A DNA stretch of 64,000 nucleotides from Conus ventricosus. Lineage: Eukaryota; Mollusca; Gastropoda; Neogastropoda; Conidae. The notes below the pieces were generated by a model. It was not told the DNA's origin and made no database searches. It saw only the letters and a program-made list of their open reading frames with translations. A program made the position numbers and the translations under genes. Numbering within the stretch: the first letter of the stretch is position 1; each line of letters starts with the position of its first letter. The stretch spans positions 43,211,937 through 43,275,936 of the forward strand of contig CM031611.1 of assembly GCA_018398815.1 (NCBI GenBank). Reading direction: 5' to 3'. Below, piece after piece: positions 22,838 to 33,852 of the stretch.

Positions 22838-23313
22838 ATAAAATTCCACTCGACACTTGATGTGACGCTGCGAATGTCTGGCTTTTTATTTTTCTGAATT
22901 ATTTTTTGTTTCATTGCTTTCATAATCACACACGTGCAGCTGATGTCTGTTGTTGAAATGGGATAGACAATTCTCTACTCCGAGATCGCCAGTTTTTAGA
23001 AGAAATTGACATAATTGGTAACGTTACCCAAGAATGTGCTGCAGCTCCTTATGACAAAGCACAACTAAAGGATGTGTCTAAAGCTGATGTACAACTAACG
23101 ATGCCTGTCAACGTATTCGTGGATTTTTTGTTAATGAAAGTCAGAGCAAAAATGATTGCATATGCAACAATGAAAAATAAACAAAGAGAAGAAAAGGAGT
23201 GCAGTTTAGAACATCAAATACAGAAATAGAAGAAAAAGAAACTAAAACTGAGGACGACATGCTGAAATTGGATTGCTTAGGCAGAGAATTAGCCACGTTA
23301 AGAGATTAAAAAA

Positions 23314-24317
23314 ATGCAAGGAATTTTAATAAGATCAAAGGCAAGATGGACGGCCCAGGGTGAAAAGGTAACTAAATATTTTTGTTATCTAGAAAAGAGA
23401 CACTTCGTAAGTAAATATAGGTCTGAATTAGTAACAGATGACAGGATAGTATACAAATCTGATGAAATCCTGATGGAAGTGAAAGCTTTTTATGAAAACC
23501 TATACACAGAGAGAAAAGTGGTAGAATGGGAGATTACGGACTTGATCGAGGAAATGCCAAAATTAACAGAGGAAGAACAAGAATCGCTTGAGGGAAAAAT
23601 AACACTTGAGGAAGCAGGATGCGCTCTTAAAAACATGCAGAACGGGAAAAGTTCTGGTTCAGACGGTTTCACATCGGAATTTTTTTAAGTTTTCTGGAAA
23701 CAGCTGGGTGTTTTTGTAGTCAGAGCTTTAAACCAGTCATTTCAAAAAGAGGAATTATCCCATACACAAAAAGAAGGAATAATTACGTGTATCCCAAAAG
23801 GAGACAAACCTACAGAATTCATTAAAAACTGGAGACCAATATCTCTGCTCAATGTTGTCTATAAGATAGGACCTTCTTGCATAGCAAATCGTATTAAATC
23901 CGTTCTTCCCAAATTAATCAATGAAGATCAAACGGGGTTCATGGCAAATAGATATATAGGGGACAACATCAGATTAATCTATGATCTAATCCATTGCTTA
24001 AAAACAGAAAAACTCCCAGGCATGCTTATCTCCATAGATTTTGAAAAGGCGTTTGATTCCTTGAATTGGCAATTTATGTTGAAGGTATTAAAATCATTTG
24101 GATTTGGTAAAGATATATGTCGTTGGATCACGACCTTTCATAAGGTAATCAAGTCGTCTGTAATAGTAAACAGTCAGAGCTCAACATGGTTTGAAATACA
24201 AAGAGGTTGTCGACGAGGTGATCCCATATCTCTATATTTATTTATATTGTCCGCAGAAATATTAGCCATTATGATCAGGGAAAATAAAAACATGAAGGGA
24301 ATACACATATTTAACCA
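23314..24317 (+). pseudogene. LINE reverse transcriptase, N-terminal and palm part
   Basis: Motifs in order: FYENLYTE, NGKSSGSDGFTSEFF (a one-base shift breaks the frame at about 23687), WRPISLLNVVYKI, EDQTGFMANRYIGDNI, ISIDFEKAFDSLNW (motif A Asp) and FEIQRGCRRGDPISLYLFIL (motif B). The text best matches the L1/Tx1 group. The protein is cut at ENKNMKGIHIFNQ by the SINE-like insertion. Confidence 0.85.
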
Positions 24318-24325
24318 AACTTCAC

Positions 24326-25125
24326 CAGCCGCCGTGGCGAAGTGGTTAGCGTCGCGGACTCCCGGCTGGGAGGTCGTGGGTTCGAATCCCATCAGAGTCA
24401 TGTGGGTTTTTCTGCCCCGACCGGCTCCTACCCAGAGTTGAGTTTGCTGCGGACTCAGTTGGGAAGACTGGGACCACACAGTCGAGTTTCATCCACTTAA
24501 TGGATGCGTTTTTGACGCCGGGATATATTATGAAAGGAAGCGTAGAGTACAGCCCTGTCATGTAGTCTCGGACCGAAATGGAAATCAGTAGCATCGTTTT
24601 ATTCATCCTTATTCTCATCGATCAGCATTTTTTTTTTAATGTCTCAAATTCTGTGGCCCGTCATGCCCTGCTCTCATGGTGGCCTCAATTTCGATGTCCT
24701 CTCCACGTCTGTGGCCTTGGTTTGGTTCCGTCGGGGTCACCGGTATCGAGTCCATGGGGGCTGTCGTTGGACGGACGTGGTGGCGCCCTCCGAAGGGAGA
24801 GCTCACGCACGCCGGCTCCGCGATTAAGCAATTATTGTCGTCAGTAGGGGGCTTAGTAGGTGGTGTCCTGCTTATGTTAGATCAGAACAGGCGCCACTGA
24901 ACACCACCGAAGTGACTCAGCAGCAGTGCAGTGTCTCCTCCGGTGGGTTGCCTCTTGACGACTTGACATTGACTGCGCCCTGTGGATTGCCGGTGCCGTG
25001 GCTGCGGCGGGGCCGACCGGGCTGTGGCTGTGGACGGGGTGTCGGAATGAACGGCGTGGGTGCACTGCCTCAGAGGTGGCGCAGAGGTGGGGAAAGCCAA
25101 AAAAAAAATAAAAATAAAAAAACCT
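24326..25125 (+). mobile_element. tRNA-derived SINE-like insertion inside the LINE
   Basis: Starts with a tRNA-like head: box A TGGCGAAGTGGTTAGCG and box B GGTTCGAATCC at tRNA spacing. A long GC-rich body follows and the unit ends in an A-rich tail (A9-T-A5-T-A7) just before the LINE frame resumes with KLSQFADDT. At about 800 bp it is long for a SINE, so it may be a SINE joined to a second element. No clear target duplication was found. Confidence 0.65.
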
Positions 25126-25130
25126 GAACA

Positions 25131-25290
25131 CAAGCTCTCTCAGTTTGCAGACGATACACGGTTGACAAACGAAGGGGACAGAATATCATTTGAACATTCA
25201 ATAGAGACCTTAAACAAATTGGCAAAAGTATCTGGGTTGTATATGAATATCGAAAAAACGAAGGCAGTTTGGCTAGGAAGCAGTGTAGAC
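25131..25290 (+). pseudogene. LINE reverse transcriptase, motif C fragment
   Basis: Reads KLSQFADDTRL, SIETLNKLAKVSGLYMNIEK and TKAVWLGSS, which are RT motif C (the FADD box) and motifs D/E of the same LINE, directly after the SINE-like insert. The match to the LINE then stops abruptly. Confidence 0.82.
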
Positions 25291-25997
25291 ACAATGTTGT
25301 ACTTATTTTGTAATATGTTATGTAATGTATATGTTGAATAGGAATCGCTGTTCATTTTGCAAACTTATTGCAGCTTTGTAATGTATTTATGTAAGATAAG
25401 ATCTACTGTCATTTTTTGTTTTTGTAGTGCTGTTTTTTGTTGTTGTTGTTTTCTTTCTTTCTTTCTTTTCACGTTTTTCATTTGTAAATTTCTTTACAAG
25501 CAAATAGAAGCGTTTGCACTTGGAAAAAAAAAAGAAATGGGATAGACAGCTGGTGAGGTGAGAAGGCAGCAAACCCTTTATCAGTAAACGGAAAGTTTAA
25601 ATGTTTCTGACAACACCTGACTACTGGCAATATGAGAGGGCACTAAACTCTTTATCAACTTTCGTATGTTGGACAATAACTTCACCAACACCCGGATCAG
25701 TCTATGCAATCGATATTTTAACAGAGAAATAAATGCGTTGGTAAAAAAAAATGAATAGTAAAGGATATATTTCCAAATTTGACTTGATAACGTTTCACTG
25801 CAATGTAAATAATAAACTTTTTTATCCTTAGAAATCTGTGAAATCGCCTTGCTTTATGTGTTGACATCTTGTTTACGATGGAAGTCAGTTTTCATTTCAA
25901 TGTGGAGCCTTAACAGACACAAGAACTCACACTTTGCTGTTTACACTGGATGTGTCTGAAAGAAACAAATAAAAAGAAAGTCTTTCACCTACTGCCT

Positions 25998-26309
25998 TCA
26001 GAAGATGAGGTGATGACAGTCTTCTGCAAACCTTTTCACAGAGACGTGGTCAGAAGATGAGGTGATGACAATCTTCTGCAAACCTTTTCACAGAGACGTG
26101 GTCAGAAGATGAGGTGATGACAGTCTTCTGCAAACCTTTTCACAGAGACGTGGTCAGAAGATGAGGTGATGACAGTCTTCTGCAAACCTTTTCACGGAAA
26201 CGTGGTCAGAAGATGAGGTGATGACAGTCTTCTGCAAACCTTTTCACAGAGGCGTGGTCAGAAGATGAGGTGATGACAGTCTTCTGCAAACCTTTTCACA
26301 GAAACGCGG
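25998..26309. repeat. 52-bp tandem repeat, six copies
   Basis: Units start at 25998, 26050, 26102, 26154, 26206 and 26258 with exact 52-bp spacing. Each has CAGAAGA near its start and TCTTCTG 15 bp later, so each unit can form a short hairpin. Copies differ by only one to three bases. Confidence 0.95.
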
Positions 26310-26654
26310 TGTGAAGCGTTAGATAAAAGAAGGTAAAAGTGTAAATGGTTTTGAAAGGAAAGACTGGTTTTTATAAATTTGGATGGTACAGCTATTTTGG
26401 GTTTTGCTTGTATATCTTTCCAAGATAATAAAAAATGGTCGTAATCTGCATTACAGTGCTGATCTGCACTGTTTTGTGGATATTTGGGACTATTTGTGAC
26501 TTATGTATTCTGTGAATAATATTACACGCAACTATGCCGTACTTTTTTGTCTAAGTTGTTTATACATTTCTATTTGCTTTCGTACTGTTTGCTGTCACAT
26601 CCATCCTTTTGTTGCAAGACCTTTGGCAAGAACATTACAATTTTAAAGTGTCAG

Positions 26655-26655
<1 letters not shown>

Positions 26656-26714
<59 letters not shown>
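26656..26714. repeat. (TC)n microsatellite
   Basis: About 29 TC dinucleotides. Confidence 0.95.
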
Positions 26715-26718
<4 letters not shown>

Positions 26719-26739
26719 GAAAGTTTCTCGGTGTTTCAA

Positions 26740-27149
26740 TACAAACGCCAAATTATTTAGTTTATGGGGAGGCCAATAGGTGTCCAATTTATTAACTTTC
26801 TGTAGTAGGGTGCAGTCGTTACTGGCTAAAAATAACCTGGATGGTACCTAGTAGACTACCACATAAAGCATATGAAATGTTAGTATGTACAGCTAGATGC
26901 TAGGGGTAAAAGTAATTTGGCCTCTAAAGCGAGGTCAAAACTGTACGAGTTTGGTTTTGGCTTTGTCTGGGAGAATCAAGGTGTAGATGACATAAATAGT
27001 TTTATTCGTATGTTCCGGCAAAGGTTAATTAACTGTAACTGGCAGAGATGGAATTCTCATATCGACGACAGTCGCCGATTTGATGTTTACATAGTGTTAA
27101 ATCCTGAACACTATATTCCAAATTACTTATCAATGCAAATTAACAGACA
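26740..27149 (+). pseudogene. LINE ORF2 C-terminal fragment
   Basis: Reads SRLPHKAYEML, then LYEFGFGFVWENQGVDDINS, FRQRLINCNWQRWN and RRFDVYIVLNPEHYIPNYL, a segment typical of the C-terminal region of L1/Tx1-like ORF2 in invertebrates. It is cut by the hAT-like element at INRHI. Confidence 0.72.
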
Positions 27150-27154
27150 TATTA

Positions 27155-27989
27155 CATGGTTCGTACGCTCCTTGAAACTCCTTGAATTCTGACAGCGAAT
27201 TTCAAGACCTTGAAAACCTTTGAAAATCAATAAAATGTGGTTCTGTTGACCAAACCTCCTTGAAAACCTTTGAAAATCAATAAAATGTGGTTCTGTTGAC
27301 CAAACCTCCTTGAAAACCTTTGAAAATCAAGCCATCAGCTCCAAAAAAATTTAATGTGGCAAAAAGAAATGGCAGTTTGATTTTTCTGCGTTGAAGCTAA
27401 TTAAAAATTATTTTAAAACAAATTTTTACATTGTTGCGATCCTGGAACCGTCTGCTATTACCAAGGGAGGTAATTTGTAACGTCATCAATTTTGATGAAG
27501 TTACAAATTATCTCCCTTGGTATTAACGCACGCGATTGTAATTTTTTTTTTTTAAACTTTTTTTTTTCCTCCAACCAGTCTCTTACACATCATGCATAGT
27601 CTGCATGTTGTCTTACAAATGGACATATTTTTGCTGATTTTAGTGTTTTGGCATTTAATGCAAAGAGTCTGGGTTTGTTAGTGTTCTAATGTGTGGTGTA
27701 CTGGCACACACTGATAAAAACTGAAAAAAGAAATAGCAGTTTGATTTTTCTGTGTTCAGGTTGATGAGAGAAAAAAAATTTAAAAACAAATTTTTTGTTG
27801 TTGTTTTCTTTGTACAAAAAAAATTGTTTATAGATTTTTTTTTTCATCAACCTTAACACAGAAAAATCAAATTGCCATTTCTTTCTTCAATTTTTACGCA
27901 AGTATTGTAGCCTTGAAATAGAAAAAACACTCCTTGAAAACCCCTTGAAAACTTCTTGAATTTTGTTCTTGGAGTCTGTAGGAACCCTG
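27155..27989. mobile_element. non-autonomous hAT-like element, copy 2 (5-bp TSD)
   Basis: Ends are CATGGTTCGTAC and, reversed, CAGGGTTCCTAC, with a 5-bp duplication TATTA on both sides (27150-27154 and 27990-27994). It shares subterminal CTCCTTGAAA motifs, a partial internal direct repeat (27226-27330) and two internal palindromes with copy 1. One palindrome is the TACCAAGGGAGGTAATTTGT type at about 27.46-27.53 kb; the other has AGAAATAGCAGTTTGATTTT facing its complement at about 27.73-27.88 kb. No transposase. Confidence 0.82.
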
Positions 27990-30608
27990 TATTAGATATA
28001 TTGTTGTCACCGATCGGCGGTACTAAATCAGCCATCCATGGGTTTGGAGTAATGGTAGTTCAGAAATAAGAGCGTGTGCGCGTGTGCATATGTGTATGTG
28101 TGTGTGCGAGCGTGCGCGTGTAAGATTTGGGGTTTTGGTTAAGGTAGGGGCTGGGAAATAAGACATACACTATTCTTGAGTTCCAATCTTCACTTGTTGA
28201 AGGGATGGAAGCGGGAGGTTGGTTTCGTTCCCGATTGTTACCCTTTTGTTACTTTGGTTCTACACCAGAGAAGGCGGGGCAGGATATCGGCTGTTGTTGG
28301 TGTTGTCAAGTCTGTGAGTTGTTGTGGTAAATTGTCGTGTTGTTGCACGAGCAACAACTAGTCCGTTGGTCGGGCGTGTCAGCTCTGCGGAGGGATACGC
28401 TGCTCTGACCAATCGATGTTTTGTGTTGTGAGTAGAGTTCGCTTCATTCCGACCAGGGTGGAATGCGTTGGGGTAGCTTCACTTCGGTCCCTGGTGTTCG
28501 TCGGAGGACGTGCTCCTTGTAGATGCGGTGGGAGCGCCGTTAGTTCTGAGTGAGTGACTTCGAGTCATAGTTAGGGCCAGGTCCTCGTCGGGTCGGGTGT
28601 GCCCTTGGCCTGTGCCGAGTCTGTGTCGTCTTCGTTGGCAGCCAGTTGCAGAACTGGTGTGGTTGATCGTCTGTCTGTCCAGGTTGGTGATCCGTTATGT
28701 TCGTGGTGTTGTGGTTCGTCGTGTCTTGTATTATGGCGAGTTGTACTGTAGTTGTCTCATGTTATGTTTAGTTGTATTATGTTTGTTGCATATACTGGTT
28801 GTCTGGTATGATGTCGTCTTGGTTCGGTGATTGAAACTTCTTGTCAGCCGGTTTGTGTTACCTCTTTTCTGTATATTCTGTAAGTAGTGTACATAGTGGT
28901 TCCTGAGTTCGATTATCATGGGACAGTTTGGCTAGACAATGTGGGTTCGATATAATAACCGTTGATGGACGGTGATGTAGATATTGGTTGTGATTAGTTC
29001 ATGTTAATACGAGGTTGCATTTTGTTGAGGATCATAGTGTGAGTCAGGTGCAGATGTGTCTGCGTGAATCGTAAAGGGATTGTGCTCAGTTTCAGTTGTA
29101 AATAGTAGTAGTTCGTTGAAATTGATTAACGATTTCGGAGTTGACCTGCACAGCATTGGAATCAGTTAACTGTGCAGTTGGGCCAAGGCTAATTGGTAGT
29201 CGAGTGGTTTATACTGGAGTACGGTCGTGACTATTCAACTTACATTGGTGTCTTTTCACTTTCGTTACGAGTCTTGGTTCTCGACGCGGGTGTCGTGCGC
29301 GTGCGGATTGTATCTGTGACGTACATATTTGGTACAGGACAATGAGTCCATATGGTTAGAGGTTTTTTTTTTTTTTTAAGTAAATGACAGTCGTCACACA
29401 TGCAGGGATGTATGTGTTTGTGACAGAATAGGGTTGGAGAAGGATATTTTAGGTTGTAGGGAGACAGTCCCATTAGAATTTTAGTAGTCGGAAAGAAGGG
29501 TAAGGTAAAAGTTAAGGCGGGTAGCTCAGCAGTTGATAGGATAAAACGGAGGATGTGCAGCATGTAATATTGGATGAAGAATGGTTGTGTTGGCATAACA
29601 AGGATTAACCACTGGGTTATCTGACAAGAGATGACATGAGAGTGGGGTGCTGGATGGAAATTTTGGCGAACAAATCATGTTGTTGATATATGATTGTAAT
29701 TGACAGTGCAAAGAGGGGTAAGAACGTGAAGGATTGGGCTGCGAGCCGATTCTCCTGTATGAATATGCTAGAACTGTGAACTGTTAAAAATTGATAAGTT
29801 TTTGTTTTTTTTTTGTTCTTTTGTTGTTGTTGTTTTTTTAGATGTGTATTACTATTGACTACTATGTGGAAACATTTCCTTGTGAGATTGCCCAGTTCCT
29901 AGTTTATTTAGTATCTCCTAAGGGGCCCATGGAGTCCGTGTTGGAGTGCTTAGATTGGTTTTATTTCTCCGGGAATTGGGTGTGATTCATAATTTCATAT
30001 GTAATAGCGTGGATTGGCTCAGAGAATATGGTTTTACTGCTGTTGTAAGGTTGACAGGGAATGGATCTGATAACCCCAAAGTAACGGGTTGGGGGGTGTA
30101 TTCGAAATGCAAGTGGTCACTCTCATGCCCGAGTGGGAGGTAGGCAAGGGAGATGGAGAGTTAAAGCTTTACCAGGTAGCCTATGGGCCTTGATGACTCG
30201 GGTAGTAGCAACATTACAGTAGTGGCCTACAGTTGTGTCAGCAGGTATCCTGTTCCGTCCTGAGGCTGGGGCCTGACCACCGCAGTCTACTGGCGCGTGC
30301 TGGCAGGTGAGCGGCGGTTTTCCGTTGCCTGCTGCTTTCCCGGGAGAGGGAGATTCCAGGCCATCTGCCGTCTGTGAGGCAGCTCTCCTCCTGCTACCGG
30401 GGTTCTTCCGGGAGTTACCCAGCCACCTGTTGCTCTTCCTGTTCGGGCGCCCTGTGAGACGGCGCTGCACCAGGCTTTCCCTCACCCTCAGGGTCCGGCG
30501 GGGCTTTCAGAGGAGGAGGAGTCCTTCGAGCCCCGGACTCGTCGAGAGGGCGTCTGGTGTACGTTGGGTGTCGTGCCCAGCGTGGGAGAGGAATCAGACT
30601 GCAGGGGA

Positions 30609-30775
30609 AGCCACGGTCGGCGCCGGGGTGTAGAGTCTTCGGGGAGAGGTCGGCCCGCGGGGGAGCCACGGTCAGCGTGGTGTGGAGTCTTCGGGGAGAG
30701 GTCGGCCCGCGGGGAAGCCACGGTCAGCGCCAGGGTGCAGAGTCTTCCAGGGAGGTGTCAGCCTGTGAGGGGCCA
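30609..30775. repeat. GC-rich tandem repeat inside the solo LTR
   Basis: About three degenerate units of 52-55 bp sharing AGCCACGGTC, GAGTCTTC(G) and GGGGAGAGGTCGGCCCGCGG. Confidence 0.8.
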
Positions 30776-31241
30776 AGTGCAGCGCCGAGGACTGGAGCTC
30801 TCTGGGCCGGGATGGGTTGTCCCATGGTTGTAGTAGAAGGGTTGTAGCGTTAGGCAGTAGGGTTAAGGGTGCTAGCTACTGCCTCCTTTTGGGACGTAGT
30901 GGCCAGCACAGTGTAGGGTACTTGTCGTTGCCTCCATTAGGGACGCAGTGACCAGTGCGGTAGTGGTCCCGGGTCAAAAGAGAAGGGTGGGTCCTGGGGA
31001 GAGGTGTGGGTGGTAGTAGTTTAGAGATTAGAGTCCCTTGGGTTTGTCCTTGTCCCTAGTAGTTAGCCACCACGTGTGCGGGCTAACTCTGCGTCCTAGG
31101 TCGCAGCGATATACCGCAACTGTGCTTAGCATAGGTTAAAGTTCTCAGGGTCGTAGCAGTGTAGTGTGGGTCAGCGAAGAAGTGGGATACCGGTGTGTGG
31201 GTGTGGATGGATGTGAGTGGTGGCGCCATAGTGTGTGTGTG

Positions 31242-31247
31242 AATAAA
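31242..31247 (+). terminator. AATAAA polyadenylation signal of the LTR
   Basis: Followed within about 30 bp by GTGTTAGTGTGCTGTGTTGT, a typical GT-rich downstream element. It sits near the 3' end of the solo LTR. Confidence 0.6.
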
Positions 31248-31359
31248 GAAGTGCGCATGATTGCAAAGCTGTGTTAGTGTGCTGTGTTGTCTGCTCTAGT
31301 GTGTAATAGGCGTGGGTAGGGGTGGTAGGGCCGTCCGGCTTAGCGACCGTGACAATTGT

Positions 31360-31889
31360 CACTAAACTTAGATTTGGTTATGGGATATCTGTGCGCATTC
31401 TAACCGTTATCGGCCTTTTAACGATTGTAATTTTACAGGATCAGGATAAATACGTTGCTGGAACCATCCTAGGTTATAGTTGCAACGGAAAGAGAGAGTA
31501 GCCCGTATTCTTGGTTTCTTTGCTAAAGCCTTCTTCAGGAAAATAGAAATATATTAAAATTTTGGTGTATTTACATTTTAAAACGTTCAGACCTAATGAA
31601 ACTAATGCCCAAAGGCCGTCCCCGAGTTCAGCTCAATGGGACCCTGTCGCGGCACTGCAACCACCTATCCTATTCTAAGTGCAAGGGTGGTAGCATGGTG
31701 TCGCTGCTGAGTGCTGCAGAGAACGCTGCCACAGAGAATGCCTGGACGACTTGCTCGTTCACTTCATTCCAGTTACATGTCCGCTCTGTCATGAAGATGA
31801 TGAAAATAAAGTTCATTTTGTTCTGTATTGTCCTGTACTACAAGTTGTTGGACAGCAATTAATCCCACTTAAGTATCTAAGAAAAGTTT
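31360..31889 (+). pseudogene. LINE ORF2 C-terminal region with CCHC knuckle
   Basis: Resumes the LINE protein after the solo LTR (TKLRFG) and further on reads CPLCHEDDENKVHFVLYC, a C-x2-C-x8-H-x4-C knuckle, then LIPLKYLRK. A short stretch around 31500-31600 does not follow the frame and may hold another small insertion or decay. Confidence 0.7.
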
Positions 31890-32072
31890 AAAACAAATCT
31901 TACATAAATGTTAGCGAACCGCCAAGAGAAACGTAGACAACGAGTCACAAGACAAAACGTGTGCCGTTTTGTCTTGTGACTCGTTGTCTACGTTTCTCTT
32001 GGCGGTTCGCTAACATTTATGTAAGATTTGTGTATTAGATTTCCGCCTGCAGTCATCTCACTTTGCAACTAG
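31890..32072. mobile_element. foldback hairpin element with 15-bp TSD
   Basis: Two perfectly complementary 67-bp arms (31893-31959 and 31965-32031) enclose a 5-base loop. The arms contain GCGAACCGCCAAGAGAAACG and CACAAGACAAAACG, shared with the foldback element at 45.86-46.18 kb. A 41-bp non-palindromic tail follows. The whole is flanked by a 15-bp direct duplication ATCTAAGAAAAGTTT (31875-31889 and 32073-32087) of LINE sequence. A long TSD points to retrotransposition or target-primed insertion rather than a cut-and-paste transposase. Confidence 0.88.
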
Positions 32073-32087
32073 ATCTAAGAAAAGTTT

Positions 32088-32190
32088 TGTTTCTTCAATG
32101 TTAATGGCATCATCGAATGAAAACTCTAGCAAACACTTCGCTTTGTATTTGTATAAAGCTTTCAGAATGCGAAATATGTTAAGATAACAA
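32088..32190 (+). pseudogene. 3' terminal LINE ORF2 fragment
   Basis: Reads MASSNENSSKHFALYLYKAF and RMRNMLR then TAA, a typical end of an L1/Tx1-like ORF2. One base of frame change separates it from the upstream piece. Confidence 0.65.
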
Positions 32191-32296
32191 ATGTTAAATT
32201 GAGTCTGCATTGATGAACTGCGCGATTTTTCATTTATTTACCCCCTTCTAAGGGGCTATGGCCTTTACGAATAAACACCTGCATTTGCATATGCAT

Positions 32297-32316
32297 CTCT
32301 CTCTCTCTCTCTTCTC

Positions 32317-32371
<55 letters not shown>
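32297..32371. repeat. (TC)n microsatellite
   Basis: TC run with CTCTTCTC interruptions. Confidence 0.95.
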
Positions 32372-32373
<2 letters not shown>

Positions 32374-32740
32374 GCGTGCGAACGTGCGTGTATTTGTGTG
32401 TGTTCAAAAATATGTACGCACTTTGTCATATTCACTTCACTGTCTGTTTTCATACATGCCAATCTTGTACGTTGTAGTACACTTACATATGTTTCCCCAG
32501 CCCACCTCACTCCCTACCCCCGCTCTCTCCTTCCTCTTCATTATGTTATTCTCATTTTTATTTATTTTATTTTTTGTCATTATTTATTTTTTGTTGTTGT
32601 TTTGTTTATTATTATTCTTATTTTTTGTTTTGTTTTCATTTATCTTCTATTTTCATTTGATGTTCCTCTATGATTACATGACCGCTTTGCTTGCTTTATT
32701 TGATTTCTTACATTAATTGATTTCACTGCATGTTGTAGTC

Positions 32741-32828
32741 CCTACTCAGGGCGAGGACTGGATGTAAAAAAGCACGTTAGTGCTTATCCGTTATCCTCGT
32801 AAATAAAGAATTTTGTCTTGTCTTGTCT
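32741..32828 (+). mobile_element. LINE-type 3' end with TTGTC tail, copy 2
   Basis: Same block as at 3300-3397: CTACTCAGGGCGAGGACTGG, short A-run, CCTCGTAAATAAAGAATT, and a (TTGTC)n tail. It too is followed immediately by a (TC)n run. About 150 bp of T-rich sequence upstream (from about 32590) may belong to the same element. Confidence 0.65.
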
Positions 32829-32858
32829 TGTCTCTCTCTCTCTCTCTCTCTCTCTCTT
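32829..32858. repeat. (TC)n microsatellite
   Basis: Short TC run growing directly from the TTGTC tail. Confidence 0.95.
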
Positions 32859-33201
32859 GAGAACTAATAGGACCATGCAACGTTCCAGTTTTGCCAGAAT
32901 TTATTTGAGTGCCAGGTTTATCGTGTACGACAAGCTGATGTCCATTGTGGTAATGGGATTGGCCGTTGGTGATCCGAGAAGGTAGTAAAGTGTTTATCAT
33001 CTATCTATGTCGAGCGACTGTGAAACAAAATTCAGCATCAGCCCACGTACGTCAGAAGCCCAACAGAAGGAATTTTAGTATCAGACAGCCATACAATTAA
33101 AAAGTTTTTTGTTTGTCAGTGTTGGAAATTGTGTAAACTTTTTATCATGAAACACTATGCAAATGCAAGCGCATGTCAGGAATAGGATGGGGAATCAGGT
33201 C

Positions 33202-33225
33202 GGGGGGGGGGGGGGGGGGGGGGGG
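33202..33225. repeat. poly(G) tract
   Basis: 24 consecutive G on the plus strand. Confidence 0.95.
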
Positions 33226-33280
33226 CATGGTTTCTAAAACACCTTTCTTCTCCCTTCCTCCCTCCACCCCAATTCTCTGG

Positions 33281-33708
33281 CAGGATTCGTACAGTCCTTA
33301 AAAGTCCTTAATTTTGAGGGCATACTTTTTAAGGCCTTGAAAGTCCTTAAATATCAGGCTTTTGCTGAAAGGTCTTTAAATAAAAAGTCCTTAAGCACTA
33401 CTAAATCTGACCATAGGTTATACTTTTTTTAACACACAAATGATCTGAATAAACAGCCGAAACGTGTTACTGCTAACTTAGGCTGCAAGTCTGTTGGTTT
33501 TTGACTTATTTACTTCCAGTTTGCTTCATAATTTTGCTTTGAGTTTCCACGAGCTCATAAGACATATCATGTTTGACAGACACAGTGTCTGGACATGAAG
33601 AATACAAATGGAAAAGGACGACTATTTTTCAACGAGAAAAAACAACAAAAACAAAAACAAAGAAAGGTTGGGGCAGGGCCGACAACGAACAGGTTAGATG
33701 AAACCCTG
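33281..33708. mobile_element. divergent hAT-like MITE, ends uncertain
   Basis: Starts CAGGATTCGTACAGTCCTTA and carries AAGTCCTTAA-type subterminal repeats much like the two better copies; a plausible right end is AAACCCTG. The flanking bases do not give a convincing 5-bp duplication, so the right boundary may be wrong. Confidence 0.35.
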
Positions 33709-33852
33709 TTTTCAAATAAAACGCATTTCACAGACAACAGTTCGACGTATAAAAATCCACACTTCCATTTCAACTGAGTTTAGGTCAAGTGAGGGAGGTT
33801 ACATCGAATAACCCCTAGACTAACAACAAACCGCCCCGTGTAGAGAGATTTT

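Larger units (their letters stand above)
25295..26740. other. unidentified segment interrupting the LINE
   Basis: No LINE homology is visible between WLGSS and the resumption near 26740. The segment contains a (TTTC)n tract near 25450, a six-copy 52-bp tandem repeat and a (TC)n run. No protein is recognisable; it is presumably one or more inserted repeats. Confidence 0.5.
28005..31354 (+). mobile_element. very long solo LTR (3,350 bp), 5-bp TSD
   Basis: The segment starts TGTCACCG and ends CCGTGACA, the TG...CA inverted ends of an LTR, and is flanked by an exact 5-bp duplication ATTGT (28000-28004 and 31355-31359). Across the junction the host LINE frame rejoins. An AATAAA followed by a GT-rich stretch lies about 110 bp from the right end, as expected for R/U5. 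The plus strand is strikingly G+T-rich throughout, and there is no coding region. It is probably the recombined remnant of a Gypsy- or BEL-type element; the family cannot be told from an LTR alone. Confidence 0.82.
22950..32190 (+). mobile_element. L1/Tx1-like LINE, 5'-truncated and split by nested insertions
   Basis: Coding pieces of one LINE ORF2 occur in order on one strand. The linker before the RT (DNSLLRDRQFLEEI, then EKRHFVSKYRSEL) lies at 22980-23420, the RT at about 23420-24317 and 25131-25290, the C-terminal part at 26740-27149, the zinc knuckle at about 31740-31889, and the tail to a stop at about 32190. Between them lie a SINE-like unit, an unidentified segment, a hAT-like element, a solo LTR and a foldback hairpin. 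Removing the hAT-like element and LTR with one TSD copy each restores INRHIRYIVTKLRFG in frame. The endonuclease domain is absent. Confidence 0.8.

Noticed and set aside
24328..24400. Intact tRNA gene
   Set aside because: Boxes A and B are present, but the acceptor stem does not close and the sequence continues into a long body with an A-rich tail, so it is a SINE head.
25998..26309. CRISPR array
   Set aside because: Units are contiguous and nearly identical with no variable spacers, and the window is eukaryotic.
33281..33708. Third complete hAT-like element
   Set aside because: The left end is convincing, but no matching 5-bp duplication was found at the proposed right end, so it is listed only as a low-confidence feature.
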